NCBI GenBank assembly: GCA_026387665.1
Contig: JAPLLG010000013.1
Location: 186,001 to 250,000 of the forward strand
Source: Nitrospirota bacterium
GTDB lineage: Bacteria; Nitrospirota; Nitrospiria; Nitrospirales; Nitrospiraceae
Reading direction: 5' to 3'
DNA length: 64,000 nt
The position numbers and the translations under genes are program-made. The notes beneath the pieces are model-generated. The model did not search any database. It was given only the letters and a program-made list of their open reading frames with translations, and had not been told where the DNA came from. Below are positions 59,036 to 64,000 of the stretch, piece after piece (the first letter of the stretch is position 1; each line of letters opens with the position of its first letter).

Positions 59036-59961
59036 CCAAGCCCTCTCCTCTCATTCTTGCCCACGGAGGCGCCGGCCGCAAACGGATGACGCCGGCGCAG
59101 GCCAGCTGTTTGGCCGATGCCCTCGTCATCGGCTATGCCATTCTTGAGCAGGGAGGTCCTGCCGCCATTGCCGTCGAATGCACGATCGGTCTCCTGGAAC
59201 AATCTGGTCTATTCAATGCGGGGCAGGGCGCGCATCGCCAGCTGGACGGAGTGCAACGGATGGACGCCTCGATCATGGAGGGCGCCCGCCTCAAAGCCGG
59301 AGCCGTCGCGTCGATCGAAGGGATCCTGCATCCGATTACGGCAGCCCGCCTGGTCATGGAAGACACGAACCATGTCTTGCTCGTAGGCCCACCGGCCACG
59401 GCGTTCGCACATCATTGTAAACTTGAACCCCTGTCGAAGGGGCGCTCGCTTCGCCGGAGTGCCGGTCGGGCCCCTGCTTCACCGGCTGCCGCGCAGACGA
59501 TGGAACTCTATCGCGCAATGGTGAAATCGCAGCGGACAGAGAAGGACCAGCATGGAACCGTGGGCGCGGTTGCGTTGGATCGGGCCGGGACGGTGGCGGC
59601 AGGAGCCTCGACCGGGGGCGTCGATTCGATGTTGCCAGGGCGGGTCGGTGACAGTCCGCTCATTGGCTGCGGCGTCTATGCCGACAATCAGAGCGGCGCT
59701 GTGTCGATGACCGGCATCGGCGAAGGCATCATCCGCCTTGTGCTCGCCAAAACCATCTGCGATCGTTTGGCGACGGGGGCCAGCCCAACGGTTGCTGTCC
59801 GACAGGTGCTGCGCCTGTTGGCGTCTCGGATCAAGGGGTCTGCCGGAGCTTTAGTCCTCTCGCCGGACGGGCGATTTGCCATCAGGCATGTGACGCCCCA
59901 TATGGCAGCAGGCTGGTGGAACGGGATTGGCTCGCCGAAAGTTCGAGGACAATTTCCATAA
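59032..59961 (+). CDS. Isoaspartyl peptidase/L-asparaginase family (Ntn hydrolase)
   Basis: 309 residues. Made as a proenzyme that cleaves itself before Thr176 in QHGTVGAVALD, freeing the N-terminal nucleophile. It then hydrolyses isoaspartyl dipeptides or asparagine. LILAHGGAGRKR, FNAGQGAHRQLDG and ASTGGVDSMLPGRVGDSPLI are typical. The start is TTG at 59032 overlapping the previous stop (TTGA); the next in-frame ATG would delete the conserved HGGAG motif. Cytoplasmic. Confidence 0.9.
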   Translation: MTKPSPLILAHGGAGRKRMTPAQASCLADALVIGYAILEQGGPAAIAVECTIGLLEQSGLFNAGQGAHRQLDGVQRMDASIMEGARLKAGAVASIEGILHPITAARLVMEDTNHVLLVGPPATAFAHHCKLEPLSKGRSLRRSAGRAPASPAAAQTMELYRAMVKSQRTEKDQHGTVGAVALDRAGTVAAGASTGGVDSMLPGRVGDSPLIGCGVYADNQSGAVSMTGIGEGIIRLVLAKTICDRLATGASPTVAVRQVLRLLASRIKGSAGALVLSPDGRFAIRHVTPHMAAGWWNGIGSPKVRGQFP

Positions 59962-60020
59962 AATATTCGCGCCAACCGAGCTGCTCCTGTGCGGTTGCAG
60001 CAGGTAGACCGTCGTGGCCG

Positions 60021-60749
60021 TTACGGAACTGGATGGGCGTGCTTCCGAGTGATCAGGCTCAGGATGCGATCGTGCCTGCGAGTCAGGGCCATGGTTTTTC
60101 TGATCGGATCGTATCGGCGCGGCGAGGGCAGGATAGCGGCCAGCCAGGCTGCCTCATCGGCCGTCAGGTCCTGCGAGGACTTCTGGAAGTGATGGCGGGC
60201 TGCCGCTTCAGCGCCGTAGACGCCCTGTCCCCATTCGGCGACGTTGAGATAGAGCTCGAGGATCCGCGCCTTCGTGAGTTGATGTTCGAGTGAACGTGTG
60301 ATGAGGGCTTCCCGCGCTTTTCGAAACAGGGACCGTTCGGACGAGAGATAGAGATTTTTGGCCAGCTGTTGGGTAATGGTGCTTCCGCCCCGCTTCAGTT
60401 CGCCCGCTTCGAGGTTGTACTTGGCGGCCTCCTTGATGCCCTCCCAGTCGAATCCTTCATGCGTGAAGAACGAGGCATCTTCCGCCGCCACGACCGCCTG
60501 CCGGAGGTGCGGGGAGATCTGCGCGAGGGGCACCCAGACCCAATGGCGTCCGATCGTGAGACCTTGCGCCTCGGCCTGGGCCTGGCGCGCGGTCATCAGG
60601 GCCGTCACGGGCGGATTCGTCGCGCGCAAGGACGAGACATCGGGCATGGTGAGCAGCCACACGAAGAGGAGCGTGCCGATCGGGAGGCCGAGGCCGATGA
60701 TCAGGAAGGCCTTCACGCGGGAGCGGGAGTGGGTGGTTGACTTCCGCAT
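60021..60749 (-). CDS. mtgA: Monofunctional peptidoglycan glycosyltransferase
   Basis: 242 residues. One N-terminal membrane helix (AFLIIGLGLPIGTLLFVWLL) anchors a GT51 transglycosylase domain. The catalytic Glu is in VVAAEDASFFTHEGFDWEGI, and RGGSTITQQLAKNLYLSSER is the second signature. It polymerises lipid II into glycan strands. Lacks a transpeptidase domain, hence monofunctional. Divergent from engB. Confidence 0.95.
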   Translation of the reverse strand: MRKSTTHSRSRVKAFLIIGLGLPIGTLLFVWLLTMPDVSSLRATNPPVTALMTARQAQAEAQGLTIGRHWVWVPLAQISPHLRQAVVAAEDASFFTHEGFDWEGIKEAAKYNLEAGELKRGGSTITQQLAKNLYLSSERSLFRKAREALITRSLEHQLTKARILELYLNVAEWGQGVYGAEAAARHHFQKSSQDLTADEAAWLAAILPSPRRYDPIRKTMALTRRHDRILSLITRKHAHPVP

Positions 60750-60823
60750 TAGAGGCTGCGTATCACAGAGATGATGTGTGGCTGTGTCAATAACATGGTG
60801 TCTGATCGGTGAATGGGTAGGGC

Positions 60824-61420
60824 ATGAAAATTCTCACGGCAGAGTTTATCAGAAGTTGTGCGGGGCCAGAACAGTTTCTGCAGGGCGATCTTCCGGAAGT
60901 CGCCTTCATCGGGCGGTCGAACGTCGGCAAGTCCTCGCTCATCAATTCGCTCTTGCAGCGCAGGGGGCTGGCCAAGGTGAGCCGCACGCCGGGCAAGACC
61001 CGCCTGGTTAATCTTTTTCGCATTACCAGTGACGATCCAGGATTGGCGCGATTCGTGTTGGTGGATTTGCCGGGTTATGGCTATGCGAGGGTCTCGAAAT
61101 CGCTGCGGGCGGAATGGGCGCCGCTGATTGAACAGTATCTCGACGGCAGCGAACAGTTGTGCGCGGTGGTGGTCCTGGTGGAAAGCCGGGTGGTGAGCGA
61201 GCAGGATCGGGAGACGATTGCCTGGTTGTTGTCCGTCGGACGTCCGCCCATCGTGGTGGCGACGAAAGTCGATAAGCTGAAAATGAGCGAGCGAGTTAAG
61301 GCGCTGCGCCGACTGCACGAAGGGCTGGGATTGACCGAGGAGGCTATTCCTTACTCGTCGACGACGGGCGAGGGGCGGGACCGGTTGTGGGCGGCCCTGA
61401 AGGAGCGGATTCGAACTTGA
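60824..61420 (+). CDS. engB: Ribosome-biogenesis GTPase EngB/YihA
   Basis: 198 residues. TRAFAC-class GTPase needed for large-subunit assembly. Walker A GRSNVGKS (30-37), G2/G3 region SRTPGKTRLVNLF and DLPGYGYARVS, and G4 TKVDKL are intact. Length is typical. Its last 77 bases run antisense to the end of the SurA-like gene. Confidence 0.96.
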   Translation: MKILTAEFIRSCAGPEQFLQGDLPEVAFIGRSNVGKSSLINSLLQRRGLAKVSRTPGKTRLVNLFRITSDDPGLARFVLVDLPGYGYARVSKSLRAEWAPLIEQYLDGSEQLCAVVVLVESRVVSEQDRETIAWLLSVGRPPIVVATKVDKLKMSERVKALRRLHEGLGLTEEAIPYSSTTGEGRDRLWAALKERIRT

Positions 61421-62372
61421 TCTCGATATAGGCTTTGTTCTTGAGCTCTGCCAGCCACGATTGAAAGACGTCTTCGCTTTTCTGCTGAAAAACGAGTCCC
61501 TGGATTTCAACGCGGACTTCCTCGTACGGCCGAAACTGTTTGGGTTGTTTGTCTTCCAGGCGAACGATATGGAGCCCCTCGGAGGTTTCGATCGTATCCG
61601 AGATGCCGCCTGGCACGAGCTTCGCGATGGCTCGTTCGATGCCCGGCAAGAGTTCTCCCTGCCGCACCAAGCCCAGGCGCCCTCCGCGCGAGGCGTTCGG
61701 CCCGTCTGAAAAACGCAACGCCAGATCTTCGAAGGGCTCCCCCCGTTTGAGCAGGGCCGTGATCTCGGCCGCTTTGGCTTTGGCGTCGGCCGTATCGTCA
61801 GGCGACCGGGGCTTGAGGAGAATCTGGCTGAGGGTGTACTCCTCCGGGAGCGCGAACCGGTCATGGTGTTCCTGGAAGTAGCGTTTCATGTCGGAGTCCG
61901 CGACCATCACCCCGCTCCGCACTTCCCGGTCGACGACCTTGAGCAGGATCAGCTGTTCCCGGACATTTTTCAGGTTGGCCGGATTCGTCTCGTCGATCGT
62001 TTCCCCCTGCTGCTTCATCTGCTGAAGCGCCTGCCGGACCTCCTGGTCGGAGACCTCGACCCCTTTGGCCTTGGCTTCCTGGAGCTGGAGTTTGCGCTCG
62101 ATCATCGAGGTCAGCGCCATATATTCCACCGTCCTGAGCCGGTGTGCGAGGGCTTCGCCGCGATATTCCTTCTGAATCCGTTCCCGTTCCGGGGCCAGTT
62201 CACGCTTCATATCGGACTGCATGATGAGGTCCGAGTTGACGATCGCGACGATCCGGTCTTGTACCTGCGCGGCTGAAAGCAGGGAGATTGGTGCGAGCAG
62301 CGACAGCGCGCAGAGGACCGCGCAGTGTAGTCGGGACGGGGGCATCGTGATGAAGGGACGGTGCATGATCAT
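61344..62372 (-). CDS. surA: SurA-like periplasmic folding factor with PpiC domain
   Basis: 342 residues from the ATG at 62372 (62366 and 62345 are alternatives; none has a clear ribosome-binding site). A signal peptide (CAVLCALSLLAPISLLSAAQ) precedes the SurA N-terminal domain (VQDRIVAIVNSDLIMQSDMK, ALTSMIERKLQLQEAKAKGV) and one parvulin domain (LSQILLKPRSPDD, LALRFSDGPNASRGGRLGLV, LVPGGISDTIETSEGLHIVR). E. coli SurA has two parvulin domains. It probably chaperones outer-membrane proteins. The C-terminal tail (GPPTTGPAPRPSSTSK) is Pro-rich and lies antisense to engB. Third gene of the mfd-ppiC-surA series. Confidence 0.88.
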   Translation of the reverse strand: MIMHRPFITMPPSRLHCAVLCALSLLAPISLLSAAQVQDRIVAIVNSDLIMQSDMKRELAPERERIQKEYRGEALAHRLRTVEYMALTSMIERKLQLQEAKAKGVEVSDQEVRQALQQMKQQGETIDETNPANLKNVREQLILLKVVDREVRSGVMVADSDMKRYFQEHHDRFALPEEYTLSQILLKPRSPDDTADAKAKAAEITALLKRGEPFEDLALRFSDGPNASRGGRLGLVRQGELLPGIERAIAKLVPGGISDTIETSEGLHIVRLEDKQPKQFRPYEEVRVEIQGLVFQQKSEDVFQSWLAELKNKAYIEIKFESAPSGPPTTGPAPRPSSTSKE

Positions 62373-62474
62373 GGCTCTGAGTTTTGCGCCAGGCTGCCGA
62401 TGAGGGTTCGAGGGATTGTACACGAATTGTGGATGGCTTGAGGAGTGTGAGTCAGGGGAGTGTCCGCTGCCGGA

Positions 62475-63374
62475 TCAGCGGGTGCCGACGTCGTCGGCGA
62501 CATAGCGTGAGGCATCGGCCAGGCGGACGATCGCTTTCGCACGGATGTCCACGAGCGCGTCGTCAAACCGTTTTCGGCGTTTTTCGTTGAGCAGTTCCTG
62601 CCGGAGGCGTTCCCGAATGGCTAAGTCCGCCTGGATCATTTCTTTGTCGAGGGCCGTGACCATGACGAGGTAATAGCCGGCCTCCGCCTTGATCGGCGCA
62701 CTGACCGTTCCTGGCTTGAGGGTTTGCAAGACCGCGTCGACCTCTGGGAGGACTAAATTCTTGTGGTAGGGGCCGAGATCGCCTCCTTTGGATTTCGTTT
62801 TGTTGTCGAGGGAATAGCGCTGCGCAAATTTGGCAAAGTCTCCGCCCCGGTTGATCTGCGCTTCGACATCCTTCGCGGCGGGGAGGCTGGGGAGCAGCAT
62901 TTGGGACACTTGCACCTTCAAGGCGGTCAGGAGTTCGTGGGCATGCTTCGCGTAAAAGGCGTCCAATTCTTCGTCCGAGAGTTCGATCTTGGTTTTGACC
63001 AGGCTTCTGAGGAGCTCGTCGAGAATCAGTTGTTCCCGATAGCGCTGGGTCCGATCCCGGACGACGTCGTTTTGATCAATCCCTTGCTTGCGCGCTTCCT
63101 GCATCAGCAGTTCGCGGGTGATGAGCTCGTCGAGAAAACGGCGCTTTCCCCCTTCTTTCTCATACCGGGACCTGGTGGCGTCGGACAGTTCTTCCCAGCG
63201 GGCTTCGAATTCGTTCTGCGTGATCTGCCGGCCGTTGACGAGGGCGACCACGCCTTCTTCCGGCGGCGGTGTGCAGCCGGTAAGCGATAGGAGGCTCCCT
63301 CCGATGGCGCAAGACAGCACAGCGAGAAAACGGAGGGTGGCGAAGTTTCTGGAAACGTTGGATGGTCGAGTCAT
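62475..63374 (-). CDS. PpiC/SurA-family peptidyl-prolyl isomerase lipoprotein
   Basis: 299 residues. Lipoprotein signal with LTGC (Cys34), a SurA-N-like helical part (VVALVNGRQITQNEFEARWE, RRFLDELITRELLMQEARKQ) and a PpiC parvulin domain (LKVQVSQMLLPSLP, FAKFAQRYSLDNKTKSKGGD, LGPYHKNLVLPEVDAVLQTL). Periplasmic folding catalyst anchored in a membrane. It stands between mfd and the SurA-like gene, all reading the same way, 17 bases after the mfd stop. Confidence 0.9.
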   Translation of the reverse strand: MTRPSNVSRNFATLRFLAVLSCAIGGSLLSLTGCTPPPEEGVVALVNGRQITQNEFEARWEELSDATRSRYEKEGGKRRFLDELITRELLMQEARKQGIDQNDVVRDRTQRYREQLILDELLRSLVKTKIELSDEELDAFYAKHAHELLTALKVQVSQMLLPSLPAAKDVEAQINRGGDFAKFAQRYSLDNKTKSKGGDLGPYHKNLVLPEVDAVLQTLKPGTVSAPIKAEAGYYLVMVTALDKEMIQADLAIRERLRQELLNEKRRKRFDDALVDIRAKAIVRLADASRYVADDVGTR

Positions 63375-63391
63375 AAGTCTATGAAACCTTG

Positions 63392-64000
63392 TTAGCGAGA
63401 TGATTGCGGAGACATCGTTGTGTTGGTATCACAGACTCCCAGGCTTTGCAAGGTTGCGGTGAGTTCTTGAAAGATGGAAGGCCAGTCCTGATGCGGCATT
63501 TGGAGTTCAAATGCGAGGGGCGAGAGGAAGCAAATCCGTTTCTTGTACCGGTCCATCAGCTTGTGAATCGCCTGGCTGGCGACCCGGCTCTTGGCGTCGA
63601 GCGTGACGACGACGGAGTGAGTTTTGAGTTCGATGGCAGCCAGGCGCAAGGCCTTGGCCTGGAGCCGCACCTGCATGACTTCGAACAGCCGTTCGACGGA
63701 GTCCGGGGCCATCCCGTACCGGTCTTGCATTTCGCCATGCAGCAAGGCGAGGTCTCCGACCTGGGCGCAGGAGGAGAGGCGTTTATAAAACGAGAGGCGC
63801 TGGTGGGGATCGGCAATATATTCATCCGGGATGAAGGCGGAGATATTGAGCCGGAGCACCGGTTCCGGTTCTTCTTCCACCACCTGGCCCTTGAGGCGCT
63901 GGACGGCCTGCTCCACCATCTGCATGTAGAGATCGAGTCCGATCGCGGCGATATGTCCCGATTGTTGTTTCCCCAGGAGGTTGCCGGCGCCGCGGATTTC
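63392..64000 (-). CDS. mfd: Transcription-repair coupling factor Mfd (C-terminal part; 5' end outside window)
   Basis: About 203 C-terminal residues are visible. Mfd releases RNA polymerase stalled at DNA damage and recruits UvrA. The segment EIRGAGNLLGKQQSGHIAAI followed by GLDLYMQMVEQAV is the TRG/helicase end of Mfd, and the C-terminal domain (LRLNISAFIPDEYIADPHQR, LSFYKRLSSC, DRYGMAPDSVERLFEVMQVR) matches the UvrA-blocking D7 domain. TAA at 63394-63392. The frame is open to the window edge. Identification is secure. Confidence 0.95.
   Translation of the reverse strand, partial: EIRGAGNLLGKQQSGHIAAIGLDLYMQMVEQAVQRLKGQVVEEEPEPVLRLNISAFIPDEYIADPHQRLSFYKRLSSCAQVGDLALLHGEMQDRYGMAPDSVERLFEVMQVRLQAKALRLAAIELKTHSVVVTLDAKSRVASQAIHKLMDRYKKRICFLSPLAFELQMPHQDWPSIFQELTATLQSLGVCDTNTTMSPQSSR

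Noticed and set aside
1-64000. CRISPR array or prophage
   Set aside because: No regularly spaced short repeats, cas genes, integrase or structural phage genes were seen.

Overview
This 64 kb window is ordinary bacterial chromosome of about 60% G+C, densely packed with genes on both strands. It begins inside hisS and ends inside mfd. Gene content suggests an autotrophic Gram-negative bacterium, most likely a member of the Nitrospira lineage (Nitrospirota). The clues are a DabA/DabB inorganic-carbon uptake locus with a PII-like protein, a divergent beta-carbonic anhydrase, outer-membrane biogenesis genes (SurA-type folding factors, many lipoproteins) and a recurring ~126 bp intergenic inverted repeat. 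The lineage assignment is inference from content; no rRNA or other taxonomic marker is present.

Layout. 1-3.9 kb: hisS (partial), a double-domain ThyX-like protein and a TPR protein. 4.0-9.5 kb: a visibly AT-richer accessory island holding a type II restriction-modification locus (endonuclease convergent with a methyltransferase, the latter coupled to a ribbon-helix-helix protein), a RhuM-family protein with a fused N-terminal HTH, and a Fic AMP-transferase-type protein. 9.6-12.0 kb: an esterase, a small lipoprotein, an orphan XRE regulator and a short hypothetical gene. 12.2-20.5 kb: the carbon-concentrating locus, dabB1-dabB2-dabA-PII-like on the minus strand, facing away from a DUF2294 gene and a beta-carbonic anhydrase. 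20.5-27.1 kb: SelO, a 1,091-residue membrane protein of unknown role, two alpha/beta hydrolases and an overlooked 55-residue Cys-containing protein. 27.3-38.5 kb: EttA, an RmlD-like reductase, a DUF1295 membrane protein, a COG3357-type regulator, the TldD/TldE protease pair, MsrA, a Rossmann nucleotide-binding protein, an aminotransferase, a beta-hydroxyacid dehydrogenase and a CysQ/IMPase-like phosphatase. 38.7-53.8 kb: CorA, leuCD, MEKHLA, DUF1653, CBS, flavin disulfide reductase, TPR, small lipoprotein, MscS, HDOD-GAF, ExoIII, HI0933-type flavoprotein and PilZ genes. 53.9-64 kb: a LemA-TPM-TPM module, MurJ, an alkyltransferase, an isoaspartyl peptidase, MtgA, EngB, and the minus-strand series mfd, PpiC lipoprotein, SurA-like protein.

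The most coherent functional unit is the inorganic-carbon locus. DabA keeps the beta-CA-like Cys/Asp and His/Cys metal ligands and is paired with two NuoL/M-like subunits. A PII-like protein is tightly linked, and the operon leader carries a hairpin followed by seven U residues and a 33-codon ORF that overlaps dabB1. The most distinctive genome-scale signal is the ~126 bp inverted repeat, present in about ten full, half or decayed copies. The first bases of several copies supply or directly abut the stop codon of the neighbouring gene.
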